NCBI GenBank assembly: GCA_934434925.1
Contig: CAKSAC010000009.1
Span: 1 to 64,000 of the forward strand
From: an uncultured Eubacteriales bacterium
Lineage (GTDB): Bacteria; Bacillota; Clostridia; Oscillospirales; CAG-272
DNA length: 64,000 nt
Reading direction: 5' to 3'
In this document: piece after piece, positions 6,742-15,953 of the stretch
Layout of the letters: the number at the start of each line of letters is the position of its first letter
How positions within the stretch are numbered: position 1 is the first letter of the stretch
Notes under the pieces: generated by a model
Database searches by the model: none
Seen by the model: the letters and a program-made list of their open reading frames with translations, nothing else
What the model was told of the DNA's origin: nothing
Made by a program: the position numbers and the translations under genes

Positions 6742-9700
6742 GTGAAAAGAAAAGTATCTATGTTATGTATTCTGGCCGTAACGGTCGTGCTGTGCGCGCT
6801 GTTTGCGGGTGCATCCCCGGTGTTCGCGGATAATGACACCGCGGACGCTTCCAGAACCTATTCCGTCACCGCACACGGCGGTATCATCAACCGCACGACA
6901 TCCGAAAGGACCCTGCAAGCGGGGAGCGTGATCGAAGTCGCGCTTGACGAGAAAATTTGGTCCGGCCACTCTTTCCTGTATTGGCAATGCGACGACGGCA
7001 CGATTATACCGCAAAAAACGTTCCGCGCGCTGGTCGAACGCGACATGGCAATTTTCCCTGTGTTTTCCGATCTGAAAGGCTCATTTGGGGAGTGGGCGGT
7101 ATACAAACAGGGGAAATTCTGTGTAGATGCAACGATTTACATGAGAGGCGATGAAGCGAAAGGGCTGAAGGAGTTCAAATATCAGCAAGGAAGCTACGAC
7201 CACACATACGAATACGAAGAGGTTGATGGAGAGTATCACACAAAGAATTGTTCCCGTTGCCCCTATTCCGAAAAGATTGCGCACCGGTGGAACGAGGGCG
7301 TCATCGCCACCGAACCGACGCACGGCAAGGAAGGTGTTAAACGCCTGACCTGCCTTGATTGCGGCGCAACAAAAACAACTCCCGTGGAAAAAACGGCGGA
7401 GCATTCTTTTCCTTTCTACCCGAAGGATTCCGATTATGATATTGTCACGCCCGCCAAAAACGGTCAGCCGGGGGTCCGCCGGCTGAAATGCACCGAAGGA
7501 GACGCTTTCGGCCCGGAACAGGCGTATATTGAGGCAGAACTCCCTGCGTCTGCAAAAAAAGTCCAGCATTACCGCCTTGTGCGCACATCCAATTACGGGA
7601 CGAATTCGGGGATGAACAGGGCGCGCATTGAAGAACATTACATCAGCGACAAGGCGTATTATTATGCGGTGAAACGCGACGCAAGTCCGACGGGGTTTGC
7701 TCTTTTGTGGTTTGATGAAGGGGAAAACAGTCCCGTTTACGTCCAGAGCGGAACATTCAGCGGCGGCGGTTCCTCTTTTACCCCCGATTCTCGCTACGGA
7801 ACAAGGGAATCCGGGTATTACGGAATCTTGTGTTATGTTGACAGCCGCCAGGAATTCCTCGACTTAATCTGCCGTTGGTCTGGTATTTATCAGTACGACA
7901 ACGGCCTCTCTGTCTCTAATTTCTACTATACGATTGCAAGCGGATACAAATATTACGCGGCGTTATGGAACGACGGAAAACAGGAAAAACTTGTTTTGAA
8001 AAACGAAGACCAGACGTTATCCGGTTGGAACCGGGCGGTAAAGGTCTATGAATACAAAAACGGGAATTCGACCGAAACTTTATATGTTGACGCGCTTAAC
8101 GTATGCGTAAAAGCCGCCTTCAGTGACGGGCGCAGTGAAATCAGCTACCTGGGCGAAACAGACGATTTTCCGTTTACCGCACCCGAGCGGAAAAAAATCA
8201 CCCATTACAGTTATCATGTCAGCGAAGGGTCCTATCAGGGCGTATACGACGACCGCTCCTATTTCGGCATGACAAGCAAAGAGTCGAGCGCGGAAAATCG
8301 CTCGGTGAAACACCGTGACGCAAGGAACGGCGAAAAGTTCAGCCATTGGGAAAAATATGATCCGTATACGCATAAATGGGAATTCTGCTCGTTCGAAGAA
8401 AGCTGGACCCCTTCCCTTTCGGACGTTACCACTCTCCGCGCGGTGTTCAAGGACAGTCTGTACCATATCAAAGTCAACGGCGGATATTTCCGCACAGATG
8501 AAGGTTGGTACGATTGGAGCATCAAAAAATACAACGATACCGACGTGGTTTACAATACGGTCATTCGCTTATATCCCGACAGCAAACAAACGCCGAAAGG
8601 CAAGCAATTTGCGGGATTTACGGACTCAAACGGCGACCCTGTGACAGAAAACCGGATCTTCTGCCAGGCCGACGCGGAATATTTCGCGGTCTACGAAGAT
8701 CAAACCGCCTATTTTGATGCCGACGCAGAACACGGCGTAATCAAGAAGGACGGCGAGATTTTCACGGGCGGGCAAATTGCAGTCGGCAAGCAGATCACGC
8801 TCACCACAGAAAGCTCCGATAAAGCCGCATACCCCCACTTCCTCGGCTGGTGCCATGTCGGCTGGGGGCCGGGCGGCAACCGGGTATATACGCTGATTTC
8901 CGAGAAGGAATCTTACACAGTGACAGTGACCGATGATTATGACAAAAACCGCATCACCGCCGTCTGGAGTGCCGAAACCTCGCTGCCTGTATACACGGTC
9001 GCTCACCATGATCTGACTGTACACAACGGGCTTTTGCGAACGTATTCTAACGCCGTTGCCGCGTCGTGCATCCGTGTTCCGGACGAAAGCACCGTTTGGG
9101 CGATCGGCGATCCTTCCGTGCCTCGCGAACTGAACAAATGGGTGCTTACGGACAAAGACGGTGACGGCACGGCCATCGAAACGCAAGAATATGACAAAAC
9201 CGGCAATAGGTTTTACATCAGAGGCTCCTATAACGGCAGCGGAAAACCCGGCGGAAAATACGAAAAAGGCGAAAAAGGCGGTCCGATGATGTCCGCGTCT
9301 CCTGAAAATATCCTTATCACCGGCTACTTCAAAAGCTATTGCGCACACGCCTGTTCCGTATGCGGTTTCTGCACCCTGCCCGGAACCGACCCTGCCTGTC
9401 ATGCAACAAGATGTACCTGCGACAATCCCGGCACATCGTCTTTTGCGGTGCTCAACAACAGTATCGTGAACAACGTGTCGGTGAACGATTCGCCCGTTCA
9501 AGCCACTGCATACACGGTCGATCTGACTACGGTTAACCATCCGTATCTGCAAAATGTCCTGCACGCGACCAATGGTTTTGCGGTCGAAGAGCTTTACGAT
9601 ATTTCGCTGATCGACGCAGACGGGAATCCTTATGAATGGCCAGACGGACAAACGGCGACCGTCACGCTTTCGGTCGGCGGAGAAAACGCCGCCGGCATAC

Positions 9701-10224
9701 AGAACGGAACATTGTTTATCGCGCATATTACCGAAACCGGTACGGATATATACGGCAACGGATATCTTCCCGCCACGGTCAACGAATCCGACGGAACCGT
9801 CTCCTTCACGACAGACGAATTCTCTCCGTTTGCACTGGTCTCGGCACAGACATTCACCGTGACTTTTCACCCGAACGGCGGAACGGGAACGATGGATGCC
9901 GCCGCGGTTGCCGGCAGATACACTTTGCCTGATTGCACCTTCACAGCGCCCGCCGGCAAGCAGTTCAAAGGTTGGGCGCTCCGCGAGGACGGAGAGGTTC
10001 TCAAAGAGGCGACCTGTCTCATTACCGAAAACACCGGTTTTTATGCCATCTGGGAAGATATTCCCGAAAAGAAAGGACTGCCCGGCGGCGCTGTCGCGGG
10101 TATCGTCATCGGAAGTATCGCGGCGGCAGGAATCGGCGGCTTTGCAATCTTTTGGTTTGCGATCCGTAAAAAATCTTTCGCCGATCTGATCGCCGCGTGC
10201 AAGAACCTCTTCAAAAAATCATAA
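6742..10224 (+). CDS. Large secreted surface protein with C-terminal membrane anchor
   Basis: 1160 residues from GTG 6742, preceded by AAAAGGAGA. A signal peptide covers about residues 1-29 and ends in SPVFA. At about residues 165-220 is a repeat common in clostridial surface proteins, with two CxxC pairs (CSRC, CLDC) and GATKTTPVEK. A Cys-rich patch lies near residue 870-900 (CSVCGFC). Listeria-Bacteroides-type segments, with phrases such as FHPNGGTGTMD and KQFKGWALREDGE, occur near the C-terminus (about 1035-1090). A transmembrane helix at about 1110-1140 followed by basic residues anchors the protein, and there is no LPXTG motif. The role is probably adhesion or contact. A link to the adjacent toxin island is only positional. 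Confidence 0.85.
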   Translation: MKRKVSMLCILAVTVVLCALFAGASPVFADNDTADASRTYSVTAHGGIINRTTSERTLQAGSVIEVALDEKIWSGHSFLYWQCDDGTIIPQKTFRALVERDMAIFPVFSDLKGSFGEWAVYKQGKFCVDATIYMRGDEAKGLKEFKYQQGSYDHTYEYEEVDGEYHTKNCSRCPYSEKIAHRWNEGVIATEPTHGKEGVKRLTCLDCGATKTTPVEKTAEHSFPFYPKDSDYDIVTPAKNGQPGVRRLKCTEGDAFGPEQAYIEAELPASAKKVQHYRLVRTSNYGTNSGMNRARIEEHYISDKAYYYAVKRDASPTGFALLWFDEGENSPVYVQSGTFSGGGSSFTPDSRYGTRESGYYGILCYVDSRQEFLDLICRWSGIYQYDNGLSVSNFYYTIASGYKYYAALWNDGKQEKLVLKNEDQTLSGWNRAVKVYEYKNGNSTETLYVDALNVCVKAAFSDGRSEISYLGETDDFPFTAPERKKITHYSYHVSEGSYQGVYDDRSYFGMTSKESSAENRSVKHRDARNGEKFSHWEKYDPYTHKWEFCSFEESWTPSLSDVTTLRAVFKDSLYHIKVNGGYFRTDEGWYDWSIKKYNDTDVVYNTVIRLYPDSKQTPKGKQFAGFTDSNGDPVTENRIFCQADAEYFAVYEDQTAYFDADAEHGVIKKDGEIFTGGQIAVGKQITLTTESSDKAAYPHFLGWCHVGWGPGGNRVYTLISEKESYTVTVTDDYDKNRITAVWSAETSLPVYTVAHHDLTVHNGLLRTYSNAVAASCIRVPDESTVWAIGDPSVPRELNKWVLTDKDGDGTAIETQEYDKTGNRFYIRGSYNGSGKPGGKYEKGEKGGPMMSASPENILITGYFKSYCAHACSVCGFCTLPGTDPACHATRCTCDNPGTSSFAVLNNSIVNNVSVNDSPVQATAYTVDLTTVNHPYLQNVLHATNGFAVEELYDISLIDADGNPYEWPDGQTATVTLSVGGENAAGIQNGTLFIAHITETGTDIYGNGYLPATVNESDGTVSFTTDEFSPFALVSAQTFTVTFHPNGGTGTMDAAAVAGRYTLPDCTFTAPAGKQFKGWALREDGEVLKEATCLITENTGFYAIWEDIPEKKGLPGGAVAGIVIGSIAAAGIGGFAIFWFAIRKKSFADLIAACKNLFKKS

Positions 10225-10309
10225 ACACCGCCTCCTTTTATCGACGGGTCATATCTGAAACATCCGGACAATCGAATCTTTGGCCCCGCACCGATTTTTA
10301 GGAAAAAAC

Positions 10310-10355
10310 AAGCGGCCGCTCCGCGCCTTCCGGCAAAGAACGTCCGCTTTTCTTT
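10310..10355. terminator. Possible bidirectional terminator between convergent genes
   Basis: AAGCGG (10310-10315) can pair with CCGCTT (10344-10349) around a GC-rich loop. A-rich sequence on the left and TTTTCTTTTTT on the right would serve both strands. The stem is short. Confidence 0.4.
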
Positions 10356-10430
10356 TTTGTTTTTCCGTGCGCACCCGGTGCTTTCCCCGGCCGATACCCT
10401 CTCCGGGAAGGAGAAACGTTTCTACCCGAT

Positions 10431-11630
10431 TCAGACCTTTTCGCCGAACGTATCGGGGCGGGCGGGATCAAACCGTTCGTTTGCCCACATGACCGTAACC
10501 AGGTCTTCGCTGTCGGAAAGATTGATGATGTTATGCGTATAGCCGGGGAGCATGTGAACAGCCTCGATTTTCTCTCCGCTGACTTCAAAACGAAGGACCT
10601 CGTCGGTTCCGATCCGGCGTTCTTCTATCAATCCGTGTCCGGCAACGACAATAAAGAACTCCCATTTGGAATTATGCCAATGCTGACCCTTTGTGATACC
10701 GGGTTTGGAAATATTCACGCTGACCTGCCCGCATTTTTCCGTCTTGAGAAGCTCTGTGAAACTGCCGCGCGCATCCACATTCATTTTCAGAGGGAAGGCG
10801 ATCTTTTCTTTCGGAAGATAAGAAAGATACATCGAAAAGAGTTTCTTTTCAAAACTGCCGTCCGGCATCTCGGGAATCAATAACGTATCGGGCTGATCGT
10901 GAAACCGATGCAGGCATTCCACGATGTACCCGAGTGTGGCCTTATGCGTCACGGGATCCGCGCAATATTTACCCTTTTCCGTCGGCACGGCCGTCACGCC
11001 GTCAAATTCACAGCGATGCTCTTTTGCTTCCAGCGCGTCAAACATTTCTTCTACAAGATCGTCGATGAAAAGCATTTCCAGTTCGATCGCGGGATCGTTC
11101 ACCGTGATCGGCAGATCGTTGGCAATATGATGGCAGAAGGTGCCGACGGCGCTGTTATAGTTGGGGCGCACCCATTTTCCGACAAGATTCGGGAACCGAT
11201 AGACCAGTACGCGGGCACCGGTCTCTTCCCCGTATGCGAAGAAAAGCTCTTCTCCCGCTTTTTTGGAAAGACCGTATTCGGAAGTGCCGAACCGCCCCTG
11301 TAAAGTCGCCTGAATCGAAGAAGAAAGCATGACCGGACAGGTGTTATGATGCTTTTTCAGCGTATTCAACAGCACGGAGGCAAACCCGAAATTCCCCGCT
11401 TGGAATTCAGCAGGGTCTTTCGGACGGTTTACGCCGGCCAGGTTGAACACAAAATCGGCCTTCGCGCAATAAGCGTCCAGCTCCTCCGGGGTGCTTTCCA
11501 GATCGTATTCAAAAACTTCCTCGATCCGAAGCCCCGGACGCGTGCGATTTTTCCCGTCGCGGATGTTTTTGAGATTTTCGCACAGGTTTCTCCCGACAAA
11601 TCCCTTTGCACCGGTCACAAGAATATTCAT
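10431..11630 (-). CDS. capF: CapF-type bifunctional SDR/cupin enzyme of UDP-L-FucNAc synthesis
   Basis: 399 residues. The N-terminal two thirds are an extended SDR domain with the Rossmann motif TGAKGFVGRN at residues 6-15 and a YGLSKK active-site stretch. The last 130 residues form a cupin with GQHWHNSKWEFFIVVAG. This combination is typical of CapF/WbjC, which epimerises and reduces the intermediate made by CapE on the way to UDP-N-acetyl-L-fucosamine. The gene begins with ATG at 11630 and overlaps the 3' end of the epimerase gene by four bases, so the two are translated together. CapE is not in the window. Confidence 0.9.
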   Translation of the reverse strand: MNILVTGAKGFVGRNLCENLKNIRDGKNRTRPGLRIEEVFEYDLESTPEELDAYCAKADFVFNLAGVNRPKDPAEFQAGNFGFASVLLNTLKKHHNTCPVMLSSSIQATLQGRFGTSEYGLSKKAGEELFFAYGEETGARVLVYRFPNLVGKWVRPNYNSAVGTFCHHIANDLPITVNDPAIELEMLFIDDLVEEMFDALEAKEHRCEFDGVTAVPTEKGKYCADPVTHKATLGYIVECLHRFHDQPDTLLIPEMPDGSFEKKLFSMYLSYLPKEKIAFPLKMNVDARGSFTELLKTEKCGQVSVNISKPGITKGQHWHNSKWEFFIVVAGHGLIEERRIGTDEVLRFEVSGEKIEAVHMLPGYTHNIINLSDSEDLVTVMWANERFDPARPDTFGEKV

Positions 11631-12799
11631 ATTTCTTTTCTCCAGACCATTTTATTGACCACGCCGGTATAGGACTGTATGATCTTGACCACTTTGGCGG
11701 AAACATTTTCTTCCGCATAATCCGGCACCGGAATACCGTAATCGCCGGCGAGGTTCATCTCCACCGCCGTATCGACCGACCGGAGAAGCCCCTTTTCATC
11801 AATCCCCGAAAGGATAAAGCAGGCTTTGTCCAATGCTTCGGGGCGTTCGGTCGATGTGCGGATGCAGACCGCCGGGAAGGGGCGACCGATTCCGGTGAAG
11901 AAACTGCTTTCCTCGGGGAGAGTTCCGCTGTCGGAAACGACGCAGAAAGCGTTCATTTGCAGGCAGTTGTAATCATGAAATCCGAGCGGTTCATGCCGGA
12001 TCACGCGCCGATCAAGCGCAAACCCGCTGGTTTCCAGACGTTTGCGGCTTCTCGGATGGCAGGAATACAGGATCGGCATATCGTACTTCTCCGCCATTTT
12101 GTTGATGGCGGTGAAAAGGCTGATAAAATTCTTTTCGGTATCGATATTCTCTTCCCGATGCGCGGAAAGAAGGATATATTTTCCCTTTTCGAGGCCAAGC
12201 CGCGCGTGAATGTCGCTCGCCTCGATCTCGGCAAGGTTATTGCGCAGCACTTCCGCCATCGGCGAACCGGTGACATAGGTGCGCTCTTTCGGCAGACCGC
12301 AATCGGCAAGATACCGGCGCGCATGTTCGGAATACGCCATGTTGACATCCGAAATAATATCCACGATACGGCGGTTGGTCTCTTCCGGCAGGCATTCGTC
12401 CTTACACCGGTTCCCGGCTTCCATGTGGAAAATCGGAATGTGCAGGCGTTTGGCACCGATGACCGAAAGGCAGGAGTTCGTGTCGCCGAGCACCAGAACC
12501 GCTTCGGGTCTTATCTCTTCCATCAGCGTATAGGATCTGGCGATGATGTTCCCGCAGGTCTCGCCGAGATTGGAGCCGACGGCATCCAGATAAACCTCGG
12601 GATCGGCCAGTTTCAGATCTTTGAAGAACACGCCGTTGAGATTGTAGTCATAATTCTGTCCGGTATGCGCGAGGATCACGTCAAAGTACCGGCGGCATTT
12701 TGTAATGACGGCAGACAACCGGATGATCTCCGGGCGCGTGCCGACAATGATCAGCAGTTTCAGTTTCCCGTTCTCCTGCCATTTTACCTTTTCAAACAT
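11627..12799 (-). CDS. capG: UDP-N-acetylglucosamine 2-epimerase family, CapG type
   Basis: 390 residues from ATG 12799, which has AAGGTGG about nine bases upstream; a GTG at 12811 is also in frame. Features of the hydrolysing and non-hydrolysing 2-epimerases are visible: VGTRPEIIRLS near the start, HTGQNYD, VLGDTNSCLS, HMEAGNR and TGSPMAEVL. In isolation this could be WecB-like, but directly before capF it is best read as CapG/WbjD, which performs the last 2-epimerisation to UDP-L-FucNAc for capsule or cell-wall glycan. Confidence 0.88.
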   Translation of the reverse strand: MFEKVKWQENGKLKLLIIVGTRPEIIRLSAVITKCRRYFDVILAHTGQNYDYNLNGVFFKDLKLADPEVYLDAVGSNLGETCGNIIARSYTLMEEIRPEAVLVLGDTNSCLSVIGAKRLHIPIFHMEAGNRCKDECLPEETNRRIVDIISDVNMAYSEHARRYLADCGLPKERTYVTGSPMAEVLRNNLAEIEASDIHARLGLEKGKYILLSAHREENIDTEKNFISLFTAINKMAEKYDMPILYSCHPRSRKRLETSGFALDRRVIRHEPLGFHDYNCLQMNAFCVVSDSGTLPEESSFFTGIGRPFPAVCIRTSTERPEALDKACFILSGIDEKGLLRSVDTAVEMNLAGDYGIPVPDYAEENVSAKVVKIIQSYTGVVNKMVWRKEI

Positions 12800-12986
12800 G
12801 CTTTTTTCCACCTTTTTTGTTTTTCAGGGCGCTATCCGGCCAAAACGCCTCCGGGGTCACCCGCCGGGAATGATGTAAGCCCGGAACCGAACGCGGCAAA
12901 AATATAAGCCGCTCATCGCCCGCTTGCAACTTCTGCCGAGATCGGCCCGACAGCCGGCCGAAGAGCATGCAGACGCATCTGTTCTT

Positions 12987-13015
12987 ATCATACTACACCC
13001 TGCCGGATTCGTCAA
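12987..13015 (-). promoter_or_regulatory. Promoter of the capG-capF operon
   Basis: On the minus strand TTGACG (13010-13015), 17 bases, TATGAT (12987-12992). It implies a leader of about 180 bases to capG. Nothing else was recognised between 12800 and 13140. Confidence 0.7.
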
Positions 13016-13148
13016 GAGATATTTCGACAAACGGCCGCGCCGTCGGCAAAAGCGGAAACGACCACGGGGGCGATGTCATACCTCCGGGCAGACGCGCGGC
13101 TTTCTCAATATACCGAAAACCGCCGTTGATTTTTGTGAAAGTTACCTC

Positions 13149-13177
13149 TTTACAAAAGCGTCGTTTTTCGTTATACT
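13149..13177 (+). promoter_or_regulatory. Promoter of the large lipoprotein gene
   Basis: TTTACA (13149-13154), 17 bases, TATACT (13172-13177), about 70 bases before the start codon at 13248. Confidence 0.72.
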
Positions 13178-13247
13178 ATATAAGATAGGATGTACAAACG
13201 GAATACGTCCGCGCAAAACTTCGTATCTGAAAACAAGGAGGTTTCCT

Positions 13248-15386
13248 GTGAAAAAAACGCATATGTTTCTTTTTGCATTCGTCTTGCTTTTCATGGTGCT
13301 GACGCTCGCCGCCTGCTCTCTCAACTTCGGCTCCGGAACCACCGTTCCGTCGGTCGAAAGTTCCGCGTCAACAACCACAATCGCCCCCGTCACCACAACC
13401 GCCCCGCCGGTGACGACCACCGCCGCCGTTGCCCGGACCGAGAAGAACCCGATCGTTTCGGCCAAGATTGATGAATCGGGCAATTTTGTACTGAAATTCA
13501 GAAAATCTCTGACAAGTAAACTTTACGTTACGCAAAAATATTCGCCCGTAACAGCCGGAAACGGCTATAACGGCGCGCACTATCTTTCCTGTGAATTTGA
13601 CGAAACCGACCGCGTCGTGACCCTCACGGTCCTGGATAATCTCGCCCGCAATCAGGCCGCCATCCAACTGAACGCCCCCCTGCCCGAAGCACTCACAGTC
13701 TATTTGCGCGAAAATGACGGGAACCTTGAATACGCAAAAGAGAGGAACGGCTCCTACACCGTTCTCGCCTCCCATCTCAAAGACAAGACCGCCGCCGGAG
13801 TACCGCTGATGAGTGCCATGCTGCGCGAACTCGACTACGGCAAGCAGGAAAATCACAGTGAGCAGGAAGGTATGGTTCTTGTTGTCCGTAAACCCGAAGA
13901 GGGAAAAGAGAGCCGCAGGATGCAGCTTCGCTTTCGCGCGAGGGAATGGCCCGGTGCCGGACAAGACCTTTACACCGCCGCGACCCTCGGCGGTTCTTCC
14001 AACGGTTTCTTCAATATTGACGGTTTATATGAAATCCCCTCGGCTACCGAAAAGGATTCTTTCAGTGACGGAAACCCCTTCAAATACTGCGGTGACGATA
14101 TTACACCTATCAATATCAACGGAACTTATATCGGTGCCAACCACGGTTATAACCTCATTCAGTGCCTTCCCCAAGACGCATCCTACGGGTTGACTGAAGC
14201 CGATATCGGCCGCGTTTTTCGCCCCGAGGGCATTGAAGGGCGGCAGTATGTCCTTGTGCGCGTGAACGCCTACACGAAGGAACTGCGCAGTAATATGCTC
14301 TGGTTCTGTCCGTATGACGATGCCGCCATGAAAGACGGAAATTTCGGGAAATTCTGCAACAAGAATTTCAAGATTGAGAAGGGAACAAAGCTGATTTCCG
14401 ATGACGGAGAAATCACCGTCACGACTCTGTCGGAGACCTGCCCCGGGTATGGTGCCGGGCTTGTGCAGTTCTACACCGCGCTGAACCATGTCAAACAGCA
14501 CGCGTTTCTCGACGGAAAATATGAGATCGACCTTTTTAAGGTTGCGACATATGAAGCCGAATTCATTGATTTCTATGAAGAATACGATGTCCTTTATCTT
14601 CCGGCCGTCCTGCGGCATCTGATGGATAATGTGGGAAAAAACAAGGAAATGTCGCATTGTAGCGATGAATTGACCGAGTCCTATGTCACCTTCCGCATTT
14701 CCTACCGTTTCCATAAGAACGGGGCAACCGTTTTATACAGTGACTATGACTTTCATAAGGATGTTTCCCTGTCGCTGATCGGCGGTGTGCAGTCCGGTTC
14801 CTTCTCCGAAAAAGATCACTATATTTATCTTCCCGGTTCCGCCGGCGACTATAAGGCCCCCAAATTGCAGACCGAGGGGCAGTCAATAGACTTCAACAGG
14901 ATGGAAAACGGCAAACCGCAATCAAGTTGCTTCCAGATGACCGATGCCAACGGTGCCAAGGCTATGAATCTCGGATTCAATACCGTTTACGGGGATGGAA
15001 CGCCGGGAAAACGTGATCCCTATCTGAAAAACGGTTGCGGGTTTTATTACACGTCCTACAAGATGTATCCTTACTTTATCAGCGGCGGCAAATTGAAAGC
15101 CGGCGATCATTTCAGTTTCATCGGGTATCGGTTGCCCTCGGTTCCGTATGACGAAGACTTTATCGCCGTCAACTGGTATTGGGTGGGAGATGAAATCTTC
15201 CTCTCTCTCCACACCGTCAAAGCTGTTGACAAAACGGTTTCCCTGCCCGATTATATGAACAGCATGACGGCCGAGATTGTGGAAGGCAGCGGCATGACTG
15301 TCGGCGCGTCCGTCACCGGAAACGGGTTGGCCGCCACCTCCGCCGGCGCAGGCTATGCCATTATCAGACTGACCCCCGCGAAATAA
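13248..15386 (+). CDS. Large lipoprotein of unknown function
   Basis: 712 residues from GTG 13248, which sits behind AAGGAGG at 13236-13242. The open frame continues upstream to 12924, but only this start has a ribosome binding site and signal peptide. The N-terminus is a lipoprotein signal with lipobox LAAC, cysteine at about residue 23. A Thr/Pro-rich linker of about 40 residues (TTTIAPVTTTAPP) follows, then about 640 residues of soluble protein rich in aromatic residues and beta-type sequence. No domain is recognised. It is probably exposed on the outer face of the membrane, and its own promoter and terminator make it a single-gene unit. Confidence 0.82.
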   Translation: MKKTHMFLFAFVLLFMVLTLAACSLNFGSGTTVPSVESSASTTTIAPVTTTAPPVTTTAAVARTEKNPIVSAKIDESGNFVLKFRKSLTSKLYVTQKYSPVTAGNGYNGAHYLSCEFDETDRVVTLTVLDNLARNQAAIQLNAPLPEALTVYLRENDGNLEYAKERNGSYTVLASHLKDKTAAGVPLMSAMLRELDYGKQENHSEQEGMVLVVRKPEEGKESRRMQLRFRAREWPGAGQDLYTAATLGGSSNGFFNIDGLYEIPSATEKDSFSDGNPFKYCGDDITPININGTYIGANHGYNLIQCLPQDASYGLTEADIGRVFRPEGIEGRQYVLVRVNAYTKELRSNMLWFCPYDDAAMKDGNFGKFCNKNFKIEKGTKLISDDGEITVTTLSETCPGYGAGLVQFYTALNHVKQHAFLDGKYEIDLFKVATYEAEFIDFYEEYDVLYLPAVLRHLMDNVGKNKEMSHCSDELTESYVTFRISYRFHKNGATVLYSDYDFHKDVSLSLIGGVQSGSFSEKDHYIYLPGSAGDYKAPKLQTEGQSIDFNRMENGKPQSSCFQMTDANGAKAMNLGFNTVYGDGTPGKRDPYLKNGCGFYYTSYKMYPYFISGGKLKAGDHFSFIGYRLPSVPYDEDFIAVNWYWVGDEIFLSLHTVKAVDKTVSLPDYMNSMTAEIVEGSGMTVGASVTGNGLAATSAGAGYAIIRLTPAK

Positions 15387-15409
15387 GCTCCGGCGCAACG
15401 CCGATACAG

Positions 15410-15437
15410 GACGGTTCCCGACCGGGGGCCGTCTTTT
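15410..15437 (+). terminator. Rho-independent terminator of the lipoprotein gene
   Basis: GACGG (15410-15414) pairs with CCGTC (15429-15433), with further TTCCC/GGGGG pairing inside, followed by TTTTT. Confidence 0.8.
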
Positions 15438-15583
15438 TGTATGCTTTCCGGATGCTGTCGGGCTTTCCCGAAATCTTCGTAAGAAGCGGTTTTCCCGGTG
15501 AATTCGCATTTGTATGGTTTTGTTTACAAAACTTCCCTCTTTACGGCTATCGTATCCGGAAAAGCTCTCATCCGAAGCCCGCC

Positions 15584-15811
15584 GCCGGGAAAAAAAGACC
15601 CCACCGCCGGGAAAAAAGACCCCACCACCTGGAAAAAAGACCGCGCCGCCGGGAAAAAGCCCCTGCCGCCGGGAAAAAAGACCCCACCACCTGGAAAAAA
15701 GACCGCGCCGCCGGGAAAAAGCCCCTGCCGCCGGGAAAAAAGACCCCACCACCGGGAAAAAAGACCGCGCCGCCGGACCGAAAGAAAACGTTCTCCGGTC
15801 GGAGTGACCCG
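15584..15811. repeat. GC-rich tandem repeat with a 62-base higher-order period
   Basis: Blocks of the type CCACCACCTGGAAAAAAGACC alternate with CCGCCGGGAAAAA blocks. Identical blocks start at 15621, 15683 and 15745, giving a period of 62 bases. Because 62 is not a multiple of three, no frame is kept and the region is probably non-coding. The right edge (15778-15811) matches the last codons and stop region of the downstream flotillin gene (17385-17418) with one mismatch. All six directions of translation stay open here only because of base composition. Confidence 0.9.
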
Positions 15812-15844
15812 CTCCCGAAACTGCATGGTCCGCCAATTGTACTA

Positions 15845-15873
15845 TTGACAAATTTCGCGGATACACGTATAAT
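15845..15873 (+). promoter_or_regulatory. Promoter of the flotillin gene
   Basis: TTGACA (15845-15850), 17 bases, TATAAT (15868-15873), 80 bases before the ATG at 15954. Confidence 0.85.
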
Positions 15874-15953
15874 AATATCTGTAACAGGGAAAAGAACAGC
15901 ACTGGTCTTGTTAACCGCTGTGCTTTTTCAAATACGATAAAAGGAGTTTTTCC

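Noticed and set aside
8626..9870. Long minus-strand open frame (414 codons) opposite the surface protein
   Set aside because: It has no ribosome binding site and no recognisable domain, and lies fully antisense to a coding region with signal peptide and repeats; a shadow of high-GC codons.
12924..13247. N-terminal extension of the large lipoprotein
   Set aside because: It would hide the lipoprotein signal peptide in the middle of the protein; the start at 13248 has AAGGAGG and its promoter lies at 13149-13177.
15584..15811. Possible CRISPR array or coding repeat
   Set aside because: Units are contiguous without unique spacers, and the 62-base period breaks any reading frame.
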